Shown: positions 50,594 through 61,074 of the stretch, piece by piece
Layout: each line of letters starts with the position of its first letter
Numbering within the stretch: position 1 is the first letter of the stretch
Assembly: GCF_002258315.1 (NCBI RefSeq)
Contig: NZ_NOYD01000046.1
Coordinates: 135,638 to 199,637, forward strand
From: Rhodococcus sp. 06-462-5
Lineage (GTDB): Bacteria > Actinomycetota > Actinomycetes > Mycobacteriales > Mycobacteriaceae
Length of the DNA stretch: 64,000 nucleotides
Direction of reading: 5' to 3'
The notes under the pieces: model-generated
The model's database searches: none
The model's input: only the letters and a program-made list of their open reading frames with translations
Told to the model about the DNA's origin: nothing
Position numbers and translations under genes: made by a program

Positions 50594-51380
50594 TGCGTCG
50601 AGCATGCGCCAGCACCGGGGCATCTACCATCTGACCACGAAAGGTGAAGACGCCGCGGTTGTGTGCGACGGCGTCGAGTACGGCGGTGGCCCACTCGACG
50701 TCGTCGGGGGACGGCGCGTAGGCCTGGCGAATGACGGGGATGTGGCTCGGGTGAATGGCCACCTTGCCGTCGAAGCCGACGGCCACGGCATCGTCGGCTT
50801 CCGCGCGGACACCGTCGAGATCGGGGATGTCGAGGAACACCGAGTCCAATGCGAACACCCCGCGTGCCTTGGCTGCGAGCAAGGTCTGCGACCGAACATG
50901 CTGCGCCACATCGCGGTACCGGCCACCGGTGTGTCTGCTCGAGTTGCCGCCCATGGCGGCCACCAGATCCTCGGCACCCCACATGGCACCGATGGCATTG
51001 TCGGCGGCGAGGGCGTCGAACACCGTCATCGCGCCGAGCGGAGACTCGATCAGCGTGACGACGTTCAACGGAGCCAAAGCCGCAATCTGCTGGGCCGATT
51101 CACATTTGGGGAGCATCACGGTCGTGTACTCGGTCCGCTGCAACGCCTCGAGGTCCGCAGCCTGATCGTCGGTGCCGTGCGCGTTGACACGAACGATGGT
51201 GCGCGACGGATCCAGCGGGGTGGTGACCACGGACTCACGGGCACCTGCTTTGTCCGCGGCACCCACGGCGTCCTCGAGATCGAGAATGACCACATCTGCT
51301 CGGGCTGCGGCCTTCTCGTACCGTTCGGGGCGGTCGGCCGGGCAGAACAGCCACGCCGGCCCCGGCGGAACCCAGTTCAC
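50571..51380 (-). CDS. citE: CitE-like beta-hydroxyacyl-CoA lyase
   Basis: 269 residues of the HpcH/HpaI-CitE superfamily: PAWLFCPADRPERYEKA, VVILDLEDAVGAADK with the metal-ligand Glu/Asp, IVRVNAHG with Arg, TLIESPLG with Glu, and the KVAIHPSHI end. The orthologue Rv2498c is known to cleave (R)-HMG-CoA and citramalyl-CoA, joining leucine and itaconate breakdown. The ATG overlaps the MaoC gene stop (ATGA). The last gene of the five-gene operon. Confidence 0.9.
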   Translation of the reverse strand: MNWVPPGPAWLFCPADRPERYEKAAARADVVILDLEDAVGAADKAGARESVVTTPLDPSRTIVRVNAHGTDDQAADLEALQRTEYTTVMLPKCESAQQIAALAPLNVVTLIESPLGAMTVFDALAADNAIGAMWGAEDLVAAMGGNSSRHTGGRYRDVAQHVRSQTLLAAKARGVFALDSVFLDIPDLDGVRAEADDAVAVGFDGKVAIHPSHIPVIRQAYAPSPDDVEWATAVLDAVAHNRGVFTFRGQMVDAPVLAHARRIIARRPS

Positions 51381-51862
51381 GATGCGTCCTCCGGTGGTTG
51401 CATGCGGACGAGCGTCTTGCGCACCGCCACTGCGACGATGTCCCCGTGCTGATTTCGGCCGGTGTGGGTGAACGTCACGATGCCTTCACCAGGGCGGGAT
51501 TTCGATTCGCGCTTGTCCGAGATCACGGTCTCGGCGTAGAGGGTGTCGCCGTGGAACAGTGGCTTGGGAAACGACACCTCCGAGAAGCCGAGGTTCGCCA
51601 CGATGGTGCCCTGAGTCAACTGCGTCACCGACAGTCCGACAAGAGTGGAGACGGTGAACATCGAATTCACCAGACGCTGGCCGAACGCTGTCGTCTCGCT
51701 GTAGGCGGCATCGAGGTGCAGGGCCTGAGTGTTCATCGTCTGCGTGGTGAACAGGGTGTTGTCGGCCTCGGTGATGGTGCGGCCCGGCCGGTGCTCGTAG
51801 ACGGTGCCGAGCTCCATCTCCTCGAACCACAGGCCGCGCTGGCGAATCCTCCTGTCGCTCAT
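51377..51862 (-). CDS. MaoC-like hydratase
   Basis: 161 residues with a single hot-dog domain. The N-terminus GLWFEEMELGTVYEHRPGRTITEADNTLFT holds the start of the (R)-hydratase motif with Asp/Asn, and LVNSMFTVSTLVGLS with SFPKPLFHGDTLYAETVI completes the pattern. It corresponds to Rv2499c. Its place between the carboxylase/dehydrogenase genes and the lyase gene fits hydration of methylglutaconyl-CoA to HMG-CoA. That step is inferred from order. Confidence 0.87.
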   Translation of the reverse strand: MSDRRIRQRGLWFEEMELGTVYEHRPGRTITEADNTLFTTQTMNTQALHLDAAYSETTAFGQRLVNSMFTVSTLVGLSVTQLTQGTIVANLGFSEVSFPKPLFHGDTLYAETVISDKRESKSRPGEGIVTFTHTGRNQHGDIVAVAVRKTLVRMQPPEDAS

Positions 51863-53025
51863 AGTCCCAGGCTCCGGGCGATCAGCATCAGCTGAACCTC
51901 GGTTGTACCCTCACCGATTTCGAGGATCTTGCTGTCGCGGTAGTGGCGAGCGACGACGTACTCGTTCATGAAGCCGTAGCCGCCGTGAATCTGCGTCGCG
52001 TCACGCGCATTGTCCATCGCGGCCTCGGAGGCGACGAGCTTGGCGATGGACGCTGCCTTCTTGAACGGCTTGCCCGCCAACATCAGTGCTGCCGCGTCGT
52101 AGTACGCGGTTCGCGCGGTGTGGGCGCGGGCCTCCATGCGGGCGATCTTGAACGAGATCGCCTGATTGCGCGCGATCGGTGCACCGAAGGCCTCACGCTC
52201 CTTGGCGTACTTCACGCTCTCGTCCACGCAGCCCTGCGCCGCACCCACCGACACCGCCGCGATCGCGATCCGGCCCTCGTCCAGAATGTGCAGGAAGTTC
52301 GCGTACCCGCGGCCCTCCTGCCCGAGCAGATTCTCCTGTGGCACGCGCACATCGGTGAAGCTGAGCGGATGCGTGTCCGACGCGTTCCAGCCGACCTTGT
52401 TGTAGGCCGCTTCGGCGACGAACCCGGGGGTGTTCGTGGGAACGAGGATCGACGAGATCTGCTTGCGTCCGGTCGCCTCGTCGACGCCGGTCACCGCGGT
52501 GACGGTGACGAGCTCGGTGATATCGGTGCCGGAGTTGGTGATGAACTGCTTGCTGCCGTTGATGATCCAGTCGCCGCCGTCACGCTTGGCGGTGGTCTTG
52601 GTGCCGCCCGCATCGCTGCCGGCACCGGGCTCGGTCAGACCGAATGCGGCCAGGGCCTTGCCTGCGGTGAGCTTGGGCAGCCACTGCTGCTTCTGTGCGT
52701 CGTTGCCGAAGCGGTACACCGGCATGGCACCGAGCGAGACGCCGGCTTCGAGGGTCATGGCGACGCTCTGATCGACCTTGCCGAGCTCCTCGAGCGCCAG
52801 GCACAGCGCGAAGTAGTCGCCGCCCATGCCGCCGAACTCCTCGGGAAATGGCAGGCCGAACAGGCCCATCTCCGCCATGCCTGCGACTACCTCGTACGGA
52901 AAGGAATGCTCGGCATCGTGTTTCGCCGACACCGGCGCTACGACCGTTCTGGTGAAGTCGGCAACGGATTTGACCAGTTGCTGGTACTCGTCGGGCAGAT
53001 TCGACGACGACAGGTGATCGGTCAT
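51859..53025 (-). CDS. fadE19: Acyl-CoA dehydrogenase (FadE19-like, isovaleryl-CoA type)
   Basis: 388 residues. Family signatures are [20 protein letters not shown] (FAD/substrate loop), [14 protein letters not shown], and [22 protein letters not shown], whose Glu in NEY is in the catalytic-base position of most members. The position used by human isovaleryl-CoA dehydrogenase is Gly here. It oxidises a branched acyl-CoA and passes electrons to ETF. Substrate preference for isovaleryl-CoA is inferred from the operon, which matches Rv2500c. Start and stop overlap both neighbours by 4 nt. Confidence 0.9.
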   Translation of the reverse strand: MTDHLSSSNLPDEYQQLVKSVADFTRTVVAPVSAKHDAEHSFPYEVVAGMAEMGLFGLPFPEEFGGMGGDYFALCLALEELGKVDQSVAMTLEAGVSLGAMPVYRFGNDAQKQQWLPKLTAGKALAAFGLTEPGAGSDAGGTKTTAKRDGGDWIINGSKQFITNSGTDITELVTVTAVTGVDEATGRKQISSILVPTNTPGFVAEAAYNKVGWNASDTHPLSFTDVRVPQENLLGQEGRGYANFLHILDEGRIAIAAVSVGAAQGCVDESVKYAKEREAFGAPIARNQAISFKIARMEARAHTARTAYYDAAALMLAGKPFKKAASIAKLVASEAAMDNARDATQIHGGYGFMNEYVVARHYRDSKILEIGEGTTEVQLMLIARSLGL

Positions 53026-55016
53026 GGCTGGTCCTCTTCGGTGGGTGTGGGAACGATTCGGGCGAGGATCTGATCGACGGGGACCTGATCGCCCACTGCG
53101 ACAGTGAGTTCGACCGTGCCGTCGATCGGGGTGGTCAGGGTGTGTTCCATCTTCATCGCCTCGACGACGACGATGGCGGTGCCTGCGGTGACGGCACTGC
53201 CGGTGGTTGTTCCGATGGCGATGATCGAACCCGGCATCGGCGAGAGGATCTCGGCGTCACCGGAGTGCGCATCGTCCTCGCGGACGCTGGCCTCGGCAAT
53301 CCGATCGATGCGCCAGGTGCCTCGAGAACTCGAGATCCAAGTGGCCGAGCCGTTTCGGGCGAAGGTCATCGACTCGCGTAGACCGTCGATCACCAGATTC
53401 ACGGAATCCTCGGTGGTCGTTGCCCGGAGGGTGCGCGGCGATCCGTCGTCGACGACGACCGTCGCCGCATCGAGGGTTCCGGTGATGGACACGTGCGCCG
53501 TCCGACCCCCGGACGCGAGGCGACGTTGGAACGACGCTTTCGCTCCGACTCGCCAACCCGATGGTGTTGCCCAGATGTCCTGTCCCGCCGCCTGCCACTC
53601 GTCGAGCCACTGCACGGCGGTGGCGGCGATCAATGCCTCGTCGGTCGCCTCGGCCGCTGCGAAGTCCTCGACGCGACGGTCGAGCAGGCCGGTGTCGAGA
53701 TTGCCTGCGCGGACGTCGTTGTCGGCGAGCAGGAACCGGGCGAACTCGATGTTGGTGACGACGCCGAGCACCGCGGTGTCGGCCAGTGCACGATCGAGGC
53801 TGCGCAGTGCGGTCGCGCGATCGGGTCCGTGCGCGATGACCTTCGAGAGCATGGGGTCGTAGTTGCTACCCACCTCTGTTCCGACGGCAAGACCGGAGTC
53901 GACGCGGATCCCCGGTGCCGATGGCTCGCGCAGTCCGACGACGGAACCGCCGGTGGGGAGGAATCCGCGACCGGGATCCTCGGCGTAGACGCGGGCCTCG
54001 ATCGCATGTCCGGTGAGCGTGATGTCGTCCTGCGCGAGAGTCAGGGGCTCACCCGACGCCACCCGCACCTGCCATTCGACGAGGTCGAGGCCGGTGACCA
54101 TCTCGGTGACCGGGTGCTCGACCTGCAGGCGGGTGTTCATCTCCATGAAGAAGAACTCGTCGGGGCGTTCGGCCGAGACGATGAATTCGACTGTGCCGGC
54201 ACCGGAGTAGTCGACACTGCGTGCAGTGTTGCAGGCGGCCTCGCCGATGCGAGCGCGAGTTGCCTCGTCGAGCAAGGGAGACGGGGCCTCCTCGATCACC
54301 TTCTGGTGCCTGCGCTGCAGGCTGCATTCGCGTTCGCCGAGGTGGATGACGTTGCCGTATCCGTCGGCGAGAATTTGGACTTCGATATGTCTGGGCCGCA
54401 ACACGAATCGCTCGAGGAAGAGGGTGTCGTCGCCGAACGACGACGCCGCTTCCCGTCGCGCGCTGGTCAACGCGGCGGGTAGATCTTCGGCGCGCTCGAC
54501 CAGACGCATACCTTTTCCGCCGCCACCGGCGGAGGGTTTGACCAGAACCGGGAATCCGACGTCGGGAGCGCCGGCGATGAGGTCGGCGTCGGTGAGGCCG
54601 GGGCGGGAGATGCCGGGGACGACGGGGACCCCGAAGGCGCTGACGGCGGCTTTGGCGGCGATCTTGTCGCCCATCACTTCGATGGCTTTCGCCGGTGGCC
54701 CCAGAAATGCGATTCCGGCTTCGGCACAGGCGGATGCGAACTCGGAGTTCTCGGAGAGAAATCCGTATCCCGGATGAATGCCCTGCGCTCCTGTGGCTTT
54801 CGCGGCCGCGATCACCTTGGCGATGTCGAGGTAGCTCTCGCGAGCGTTGGCGGGACCGAGGCGTACTGCGGTGTCGGCCTCGTGCACGTGGCGGGCGTCG
54901 GCGTCGGCGTCGCTGTAGACGGCAACGGTGCGAATCCCCATGCGGCGCAGTGTTCGTGCCACCCGCACAGCGATCTCGCCGCGGTTGGCGATCAGAACGG
55001 TGTCTATCGTGGTCAT
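53022..55016 (-). CDS. accA1: Acyl-CoA carboxylase alpha chain (biotin carboxylase + BCCP)
   Basis: 664 residues from ATG 55016; Rv2501c has 654. The N-terminal biotin carboxylase has GYGFLSEN, the ATP-grasp loop [33 protein letters not shown], and [14 protein letters not shown]. The C-terminal BCCP domain has the biotinyl-lysine motif EAMKMEHTL about 40 residues from the end. With the beta chain encoded 5 nt upstream it forms the A1-D1 complex, which in mycobacteria is 3-methylcrotonyl-CoA carboxylase. Confidence 0.93.
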   Translation of the reverse strand: MTTIDTVLIANRGEIAVRVARTLRRMGIRTVAVYSDADADARHVHEADTAVRLGPANARESYLDIAKVIAAAKATGAQGIHPGYGFLSENSEFASACAEAGIAFLGPPAKAIEVMGDKIAAKAAVSAFGVPVVPGISRPGLTDADLIAGAPDVGFPVLVKPSAGGGGKGMRLVERAEDLPAALTSARREAASSFGDDTLFLERFVLRPRHIEVQILADGYGNVIHLGERECSLQRRHQKVIEEAPSPLLDEATRARIGEAACNTARSVDYSGAGTVEFIVSAERPDEFFFMEMNTRLQVEHPVTEMVTGLDLVEWQVRVASGEPLTLAQDDITLTGHAIEARVYAEDPGRGFLPTGGSVVGLREPSAPGIRVDSGLAVGTEVGSNYDPMLSKVIAHGPDRATALRSLDRALADTAVLGVVTNIEFARFLLADNDVRAGNLDTGLLDRRVEDFAAAEATDEALIAATAVQWLDEWQAAGQDIWATPSGWRVGAKASFQRRLASGGRTAHVSITGTLDAATVVVDDGSPRTLRATTTEDSVNLVIDGLRESMTFARNGSATWISSSRGTWRIDRIAEASVREDDAHSGDAEILSPMPGSIIAIGTTTGSAVTAGTAIVVVEAMKMEHTLTTPIDGTVELTVAVGDQVPVDQILARIVPTPTEEDQP

Positions 55017-55021
55017 GTCCG

Positions 55022-56599
55022 TCACATCCTGAAAACGCCGTAGGAGACCGGCTCGAGCGGTGCATTGGCGCACGCCGCGAGGGCCAGTCCGAGTACCTGC
55101 CTGGTGTCGGCCGGGTCGATGATGCCGTCGTCCCACAGGCGGGCCGTCGAATAGTAGGGGTTGCCCTGGCTCTCGTACTGCTCGCGAATCGGAGCCTTGA
55201 ACGATTCCTGATCCTCGTCGCTCCACGGCTGACCCGCCGCGTCGAGTTGTTCGCTGCGCACCGTTGCGAGCACAGACGCAGCCTGCTCGCCGCCCATCAC
55301 CGAGATTCGCGCGTTGGGCCACATGAACAAGAAACGTGGTGAATACGCTCGGCCGCACATCGAGTAGTTGCCTGCGCCGTAGGAGCCGCCGATGACAACG
55401 GTGATCTTGGGGACGCGGGCACACGCCACTGCGGTGACCATCTTCGCGCCGTGTTTGGCGATGCCGCCTGCTTCGTAGTCGCGGCCGACCATGAAACCGG
55501 AGATGTTCTGCAGAAAGACGAGCGGGATACTGCGCTTGTCGCACAGTTCGATGAAATGTGCGCCCTTCATGGCAGATTCGGCGAACAGCACACCGTTGTT
55601 GGCGATGATTCCGACGGGGTGACCGTGGAGGTGAGCGAATCCTGTGACGAGCGTCTTGCCGTATTCGGCCTTGAACTCGTCGAATTCGCCGCCGTCGACC
55701 ACCCGGGTGATCACTTCACGCACGTCGTACGGGGTGCGGGGATCGGTGGGGACGACGTCGTAGAGCTCGGTCTGGTCGGCTACCGGATCACGCGTCGTGA
55801 CGACGTCCCACGGGCGTGGAGTGCGGGGCCCCAGCGTCGACACGATTCGGCGGACTCGGTGCAGTGCGTCTCGGTCGTCCTCGGCGAGATGGTCGGTGAC
55901 GCCGGAGATCTTCGAATGCAGATCACCACCGCCGAGTTCTTCTGCGGTGACGACCTCGCCGGTCGCGGCCTTCACCAGTGGCGGGCCACCGAGGAAGATG
56001 GTGCCCTGGTTCTTGACGATGATGGCTTCGTCGCTCATCGCAGGCACGTAGGCACCGCCTGCGGTGCACGAACCCATGACCGCGGCGATCTGCGCAATTC
56101 CCTTGGCGCTCATGGTCGCCTGATTGAAGAAGATGCGGCCGAAGTGGTCGCGGTCGGGAAAGACTTCGTCCTGTCGCGGGAGAAATGCACCGCCCGAGTC
56201 GACGAGGTAGATGCACGGCAGGGTGTTCTGCAGTGCGATCTCCTGCGCGCGCAGATGCTTCTTGACCGTCATCGGGTAGTACGTGCCGCCCTTGACGGTG
56301 GCGTCGTTGGCGACGATCACACATTCGCGGCCGGAGACGCGGCCGATGCCGGCGATCACTCCTGCGCCGGGGCACTCGTCGTCGTAGAGACCGTTGGCAG
56401 CCAGTGGTGCGATCTCCAGGAACGGGCTGCCGGGATCGAGTAGTTCGTCGACGCGGTCGCGGGGGAGGAGTTTGCCGCGCGCGATGTGGCGTTCCCGGGA
56501 TTTCTCGCTACCGCCGAGCGCCGCCGCGGCGAGCCGCTCGGCCAGCTCATTGGTGAGAAGCTCGTGATCTGCCCGGTTGGCAGCAATATCGATTGCCAT
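55022..56599 (-). CDS. accD1: Acyl-CoA carboxylase beta chain (3-methylcrotonyl-CoA type)
   Basis: 525 residues from ATG 56599; GTG 56608 is a close alternative. It is a carboxyltransferase with [28 protein letters not shown], the oxyanion Gly-rich stretches [15 protein letters not shown] and [35 protein letters not shown], the latter typical of the methylcrotonyl/geranyl-CoA group. The first gene of the operon accD1-accA1-fadE19-maoC-citE. Its promoter shares a palindromic operator with the divergent TetR gene. Confidence 0.93.
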   Translation of the reverse strand: MAIDIAANRADHELLTNELAERLAAAALGGSEKSRERHIARGKLLPRDRVDELLDPGSPFLEIAPLAANGLYDDECPGAGVIAGIGRVSGRECVIVANDATVKGGTYYPMTVKKHLRAQEIALQNTLPCIYLVDSGGAFLPRQDEVFPDRDHFGRIFFNQATMSAKGIAQIAAVMGSCTAGGAYVPAMSDEAIIVKNQGTIFLGGPPLVKAATGEVVTAEELGGGDLHSKISGVTDHLAEDDRDALHRVRRIVSTLGPRTPRPWDVVTTRDPVADQTELYDVVPTDPRTPYDVREVITRVVDGGEFDEFKAEYGKTLVTGFAHLHGHPVGIIANNGVLFAESAMKGAHFIELCDKRSIPLVFLQNISGFMVGRDYEAGGIAKHGAKMVTAVACARVPKITVVIGGSYGAGNYSMCGRAYSPRFLFMWPNARISVMGGEQAASVLATVRSEQLDAAGQPWSDEDQESFKAPIREQYESQGNPYYSTARLWDDGIIDPADTRQVLGLALAACANAPLEPVSYGVFRM

Positions 56600-56641
56600 G
56601 AGGTGCACGCCTTAGGGGTTGGACGCCGGTGTCACAGGAGT

Positions 56642-56689
56642 TCAGTTAATGGTTGATAACTGACATCATAGTAAACTACGATTAACTGA
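56642..56689. promoter_or_regulatory. Inverted repeat between accD1 and the TetR gene
   Basis: TCAGTTAAT (56642-56650) and ATTAACTGA (56681-56689) are exact complements 30 bp apart, with a further GTTGATAACTGA between them, in a strikingly AT-rich 60-bp patch. A likely TetR operator that also holds both promoters. Confidence 0.7.
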
Positions 56690-56707
56690 GAGTCCAGGGT
56701 CGAGGGG

Positions 56708-57310
56708 GTGCAGGAGTTGGAGACGAAGCCGACGACGGTGCGCGAGCAGCGCAAGGCCGAGCGTCGACAGCAGTTGCTCGACGCCGCAGCATCGCTGTTC
56801 GCCGAACGCGGATTCACCTCGGTGCGACTCGAGGATCTGGGCGCGGCAGTCGGTGTCAGCGGACCGGCCGTCTACCGTCACTTCCCGAACAAGGAAGCAG
56901 TCCTCGTCGAGCTGATGGTCGGGATCTCGGAGTATCTGCTCGACGGTGGCCGTGCGGTGGTCGATCGTGTTGGGGCTGCCGTGGATACGTTGTCTGCGTT
57001 GGTCGAGTTCCACCTCGACTTCGCTTTCGACACACCGGCATTCATCAGAATCCAGGATCGCGACCTGCAGAGCCTCCCCGAGGGCTCTCGACGCAAGGTG
57101 CGCCGAATGCAGCGCGAGTACGTGGAACTGTGGGTCGCGGTCCTGTGTGCCGTCGACTCGACATCGAACGAGGCCGACGCTCGGACCGCGGCACACGGCG
57201 TGTTCGGTCTGATCAACTCGACGCCCTACAGCGCTGGGCGCAGTCCGTCACGGACTGCCAGGCCGGTGTTGCGCGCAATGGCACTGGGGGCGTTGGGGGT
57301 TCCTGCCTGA
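56708..57310 (+). CDS. TetR family regulator of the leucine/isovalerate operon
   Basis: 200 residues from GTG 56708; the TTG at 56717 fits the GAGGGGG site better by spacing. The helix-turn-helix (about 15-60) has SLFAERGFTSVRLEDLGAAVGVSGPAVYRHFPNKEAVL, and the C-terminal half is the TetR_C ligand domain found in SACE_7040-like and Rv2506-like proteins. It is divergent from accD1, the same layout as in mycobacteria, and probably represses the operon until a branched acyl-CoA binds. Confidence 0.88.
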   Translation: MQELETKPTTVREQRKAERRQQLLDAAASLFAERGFTSVRLEDLGAAVGVSGPAVYRHFPNKEAVLVELMVGISEYLLDGGRAVVDRVGAAVDTLSALVEFHLDFAFDTPAFIRIQDRDLQSLPEGSRRKVRRMQREYVELWVAVLCAVDSTSNEADARTAAHGVFGLINSTPYSAGRSPSRTARPVLRAMALGALGVPA

Positions 57311-57322
57311 CGCTTCGACCAA

Positions 57323-58381
57323 CTACACAGACGCGCGCTCGGCTTCGTCTGCATGTCGGTGGGTGGGCTCGGGTGAACGCGCTCGGCGAAATCCGATCAC
57401 TCCGGCGGAAACCGCACCGACGAGGCAGGCTCCACCGATCGCGTATCCCAACAACGGTCCGCGAGAAGTCAACCAGGCCAGGCTGTTCGCGGCGTCGCGT
57501 GCCGAGGCAATCTGCTCCAGCCGACCCGTCTCGTCCAGGGCGAGTGACGCTTTGAAGATGGTGACCTCGGGGATCTTCGGATCTCTCGCGAAATACTGGT
57601 ACGGGGTTTCTTTGCCCCACACCAGGCTTCCGCTCCTGGGTTCGACGTAGATGTCGCGAACGTTCGAGTACCACCGCTTCATCGTGATCGGTTCGTCCCC
57701 GTCGCCCAGACCCCACTTCGATGCCGGGAGAGTCACCGAGTTGATCGGTGACTGCGTCGTGGTCGACAGGTCGGCTTCGGACACGATCGATCGAAAGTGA
57801 TAGATCGGCAGACCTTCCATGGTGAGTTCCTCGACGAAGTTCGCCTCGAAGCTCGTCCACGCCGTTGCGTCGTAGACCGTGTAGGTGATCGGCTGGGTAT
57901 CGAAGGGAAAGCGATGCTGTAACCCTGTGCGGGGCAGCGAAATAGCTGGCGAATCGACGGTGGTCTGCAATGATCCCGCGGGCTCGACGGGTAAGCCGGT
58001 GCGCCGGTCGCTGGTCACTCGATCCACCGAGGCGGTCAGCAGGCCTTCGTCGCCGTCGCGGTCGGCGCGTCGCACCGTGGCTCCGACCTGGAAGGTGACG
58101 CGGTCTGCGTCGGAGGGATCCTCCACGGTGATGTAGCGCTGGAGGATCAGGGGAACGTCGGTCGCGATCGACAAGGGGCCGGGGCCGGAGATCGTCTTCG
58201 AGTCGAGGACCTCGCCGCCTGCTCCGTCTGCCGTGGTGGCCACCGTGGTTGCGGCGATGTCGAGGGGAGTGACCGCTAGACGGTCGTATACGAGGGTGGG
58301 CAGAAGAAGCGCAACGGCGATCGCGAAGGATCCCAGACCTGCGAGCACGCACATCGCAATTCTCAACCGTGACATGAACAT
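57323..58381 (-). CDS. DUF3068 (porin PorA family-like) membrane-anchored protein
   Basis: 352 residues from ATG 58381, preceded by TGGGGA. An N-terminal span (about 3-30), a large extracytoplasmic domain rich in beta strands (about 40-300), and a C-terminal span (GPLLGYAIGGACLVGAVSAGVIGF) with a short charged tail. This is the DUF3068 layout, found only in mycolata and other actinobacteria. The HRFPFDTQPITYTVYDATAW stretch is typical. Role unknown, possibly envelope-related. It is convergent with the TetR gene. Confidence 0.87.
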   Translation of the reverse strand: MFMSRLRIAMCVLAGLGSFAIAVALLLPTLVYDRLAVTPLDIAATTVATTADGAGGEVLDSKTISGPGPLSIATDVPLILQRYITVEDPSDADRVTFQVGATVRRADRDGDEGLLTASVDRVTSDRRTGLPVEPAGSLQTTVDSPAISLPRTGLQHRFPFDTQPITYTVYDATAWTSFEANFVEELTMEGLPIYHFRSIVSEADLSTTTQSPINSVTLPASKWGLGDGDEPITMKRWYSNVRDIYVEPRSGSLVWGKETPYQYFARDPKIPEVTIFKASLALDETGRLEQIASARDAANSLAWLTSRGPLLGYAIGGACLVGAVSAGVIGFRRARSPEPTHRHADEAERASV

Positions 58382-58560
58382 CGTCCCCACTGTTTTCGAT
58401 TTCGGCCACCTCATCCTGCCGTGACGAAAGCACCGAATGTCCGCTTCCGCGTTGTGACCTGTCAGCACGTTCGGGGGAAATGACAGAGACATCAACCGAT
58501 GTTGAGATCGAGCCTCGCGGTGCACACTGGGTTCGATCGCGCTGAACAGGGGGACGACGC

Positions 58561-59922
58561 ATGGCGACCGGTATCGATCGAGGCACAGTGGTCGATCGCG
58601 GTAGCCGTTGGCGAACCATCGGGACGTTGCGGACCGGGCCCGGCTCTGCAGTCCTTCCGTTCGGCTGGGGACCGGCGATCGTCTTGGTGCTCGTGGCCTT
58701 CGTGGACCGGATCGAATTCAGTCTCGTGGCCGCCGTTCTTCCTCAGCTTCAGGCCGAATGGGGTTTCGGCGACGCCGTGGCGGGATCGCTGCCCAGCGCA
58801 TCCGCGATTGCCGCGGGCGTCCTGGCGATACCGGCTGCATACTTCGCCGACCGTCACGATCGCGGCAGGATCGTGACCTGGGTCGTCGTTCTGTGGTCTC
58901 TGGCGACGCTGGGTTCCGCGCTTGCGCCCACGTTCCTGATCTTCTACCTCGTGCGGGTCGGGCTTGCCGCCGCGGAGGCAGTGGACAACCCGGCGAGCGC
59001 GAGCCTGCTCGCCGACTTCTACCCGCCCGCAACGCGATCCACCGCGTTCGGTTGGTGGCGAACCTCGGCGTACCTCGGCGGCGCGGGCATCGTCCTGGGC
59101 GGTGTGCTGGCGGACTGGCTGGGCTGGCGCGGGGCGTTCATGGTCATGACGATTCCGGGACTGCTTGTCGCAGTCCTCGTCTCACGTCTGAAAGAGCCGG
59201 AACGCGGTTACGCAGACAGGTTGGCCGCCCGCGCAGACCCGAGCCTGCAGGCTCACACGCCGTCCGGCCCGCTTGCCACCCAGCTCCGCCGATTGCTGCC
59301 CATCCGAACGCTGTGGTTCACCGGTGCGGCTCTGACAGTGATGAGCCTGTCGATCGGTGGCCTGACCTTCTGGCTTCCGAGTCTGCTGCAACGCCGGTAC
59401 GGCCTGTCCGAATCGGCGGCCGCGACGGCGGGCGGCGGAATGACGCTGGTGGGAATCGTTCTCGGAACGCTCGTCGCGGCGATGGCAACCCGACGAGCCA
59501 TGATCGGGACCGGCCTCGCGCAGTGGCGAGTACTGCTGGGTGGTGGCGGAATCCTCCTCGGCAGTGTGTTCATGTCGATTGCCCTCGCCATGAACTCGAC
59601 GGTGGTGTTCGTCGTATTTCTCACCGTCTTCGCCTTCTTCTCGGCTTTCGCCCTCCCCACGCTCACCGCGTGTGTCGCCGACGTCGTCCCGGCTCGTGAT
59701 CGGGGTCTGGGATTCGGCATGTTGCAGATCGCCGCGACCGCGGGCGGTGCCGTCGGGCCGCTTCTGGTCGGCGTGGTGTCCGACGCGGCCGATTCACTCA
59801 CCGTCGGCCTGGTTCCGCTGCTACCGCTGTTGGCCGTCGGCGGGATCCTGGCCCTCCTTGCCTACTGGTCCGTCGAACCCGATGCGCGACGCGTCCTGGC
59901 CGTGGCCGCGCGGGAAGAGTAA
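58561..59922 (+). CDS. MFS transporter (spinster-like)
   Basis: 453 residues; ATG 58561 has GGGGG 8 nt upstream. Twelve spans are expected. Signatures include VAFVDRIEFSLVAAVLPQLQAEWGF in span 1, the loop PAAYFADRHDRGRIVTWVVVLWS, and FGWWRTSAYLGGAGIVLGGVLADWLGWRGAF. The first-span D-R-x-x-x-S pattern resembles spinster/lysosphingolipid-type and hexuronate-type carriers. Substrate unknown. The gap to the nickel/cobalt permease gene is 27 nt, so co-transcription is possible. Confidence 0.85.
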   Translation: MATGIDRGTVVDRGSRWRTIGTLRTGPGSAVLPFGWGPAIVLVLVAFVDRIEFSLVAAVLPQLQAEWGFGDAVAGSLPSASAIAAGVLAIPAAYFADRHDRGRIVTWVVVLWSLATLGSALAPTFLIFYLVRVGLAAAEAVDNPASASLLADFYPPATRSTAFGWWRTSAYLGGAGIVLGGVLADWLGWRGAFMVMTIPGLLVAVLVSRLKEPERGYADRLAARADPSLQAHTPSGPLATQLRRLLPIRTLWFTGAALTVMSLSIGGLTFWLPSLLQRRYGLSESAAATAGGGMTLVGIVLGTLVAAMATRRAMIGTGLAQWRVLLGGGGILLGSVFMSIALAMNSTVVFVVFLTVFAFFSAFALPTLTACVADVVPARDRGLGFGMLQIAATAGGAVGPLLVGVVSDAADSLTVGLVPLLPLLAVGGILALLAYWSVEPDARRVLAVAAREE

Positions 59923-59949
59923 TTCGTTGTCGTCGGCCACAATGTCTCC

Positions 59950-61074
59950 ATGACGATTGAGCTATCGCGGGCCGAGGTCGGCCGACGGCAGAGTCGATTC
60001 ACTCTCGACGAGATTCCCCGCCTGTTGGCGATGGCAGGGTTGGTGGCCGCTCTGCACGTGATCGGGTGGGGGTTGTTCACGCACTACGACTCCATCCCGA
60101 GTATCCACGGACTCACCGGGGCCGACGGCACCCTCGTGTACGCCGGAGCAGGCGTGCTGGCGTACACACTCGGGCTCAGGCACGCCTTCGACGCCGATCA
60201 CATCGCCGCCATCGACGACACCACCCGCTTTCTGCTGCAGAAGGGCAAGCGGCCGTTGGCCGTCGGGCTCTTCTTCTCCCTCGGTCACTCGACGGTCGTG
60301 TTCGTCTTCGTCGCCGCTATCGCCTTCGTCGCGTCGCAGGCGACGGCGTTCCAGGACGCATTCGCCGGAGTCGGCGGCATCATCGGCACGCTGGTGTCCG
60401 GAACATTCCTGTATCTCATCGCGGCGTTGAACATCGCAGTGCTCGCGGGAATCGTCGGAGTCTGGCGACGTGCGAAACGAGGTGAGTTCACCGAAGCCGG
60501 CCTCGACGAGTTGCTGGCCAAGCGTGGGCTGATGAATCGACTGTTCCGCGGCCGCTACGACAAGCTGATCAACCACTCGTGGCAGATGTACCCGTTGGGT
60601 CTGCTGTTCGGGCTGGGATTCGACACCGCTACTCAGGTCGGTCTGCTTGCGATCGCAGGCACGACGGCCATGGCCGGCGGCCTTCCGCCGATGGCGATCA
60701 TCGCGCTGCCGGTTCTGTTCGCCGCGGGCATGACCACGATGGACACCATCGACGGCATCTTCATGTCCAAGGCGTACGGCTGGGCGTTCGTGACGCCGGT
60801 GCGCAAGATCTACTACAACATGACGATGACGGGACTGTCCGTCTTCGTGGCATTGGTGATCGGCACGGTGCAGCTGTTGTCGCTGCTCGCCGAGCAGTTC
60901 GAGCTGACCGGCGGCCTGTGGGACGCGTTGGCCGTCATCGATCTCAATCTGGCCGGCCAACTCGTCGTCGGCACGTTCTTCGTCGTGTGGATCGGTGCGG
61001 TCGTGTATTACAAGGTGGCGCGCATCGACGAACGCGGTGGCTTCGCACACTCGAACGGAATGGAGACCCAGTGA
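59950..61074 (+). CDS. nicT: Nickel/cobalt permease NiCoT (NicT/HoxN family)
   Basis: 374 residues with eight spans. The signature of the family is complete: RHAFDADHIAAIDDTTR in span 2, LGFDTATQVGLLA, and LFAAGMTTMDTIDGIFMSKAYGWAF. It imports Ni2+ and/or Co2+, for urease, hydrogenase or cobalamin. No such enzyme is encoded in this window. The stop overlaps the GTG of the secreted lipase gene (GTGA). Confidence 0.92.
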   Translation: MTIELSRAEVGRRQSRFTLDEIPRLLAMAGLVAALHVIGWGLFTHYDSIPSIHGLTGADGTLVYAGAGVLAYTLGLRHAFDADHIAAIDDTTRFLLQKGKRPLAVGLFFSLGHSTVVFVFVAAIAFVASQATAFQDAFAGVGGIIGTLVSGTFLYLIAALNIAVLAGIVGVWRRAKRGEFTEAGLDELLAKRGLMNRLFRGRYDKLINHSWQMYPLGLLFGLGFDTATQVGLLAIAGTTAMAGGLPPMAIIALPVLFAAGMTTMDTIDGIFMSKAYGWAFVTPVRKIYYNMTMTGLSVFVALVIGTVQLLSLLAEQFELTGGLWDALAVIDLNLAGQLVVGTFFVVWIGAVVYYKVARIDERGGFAHSNGMETQ

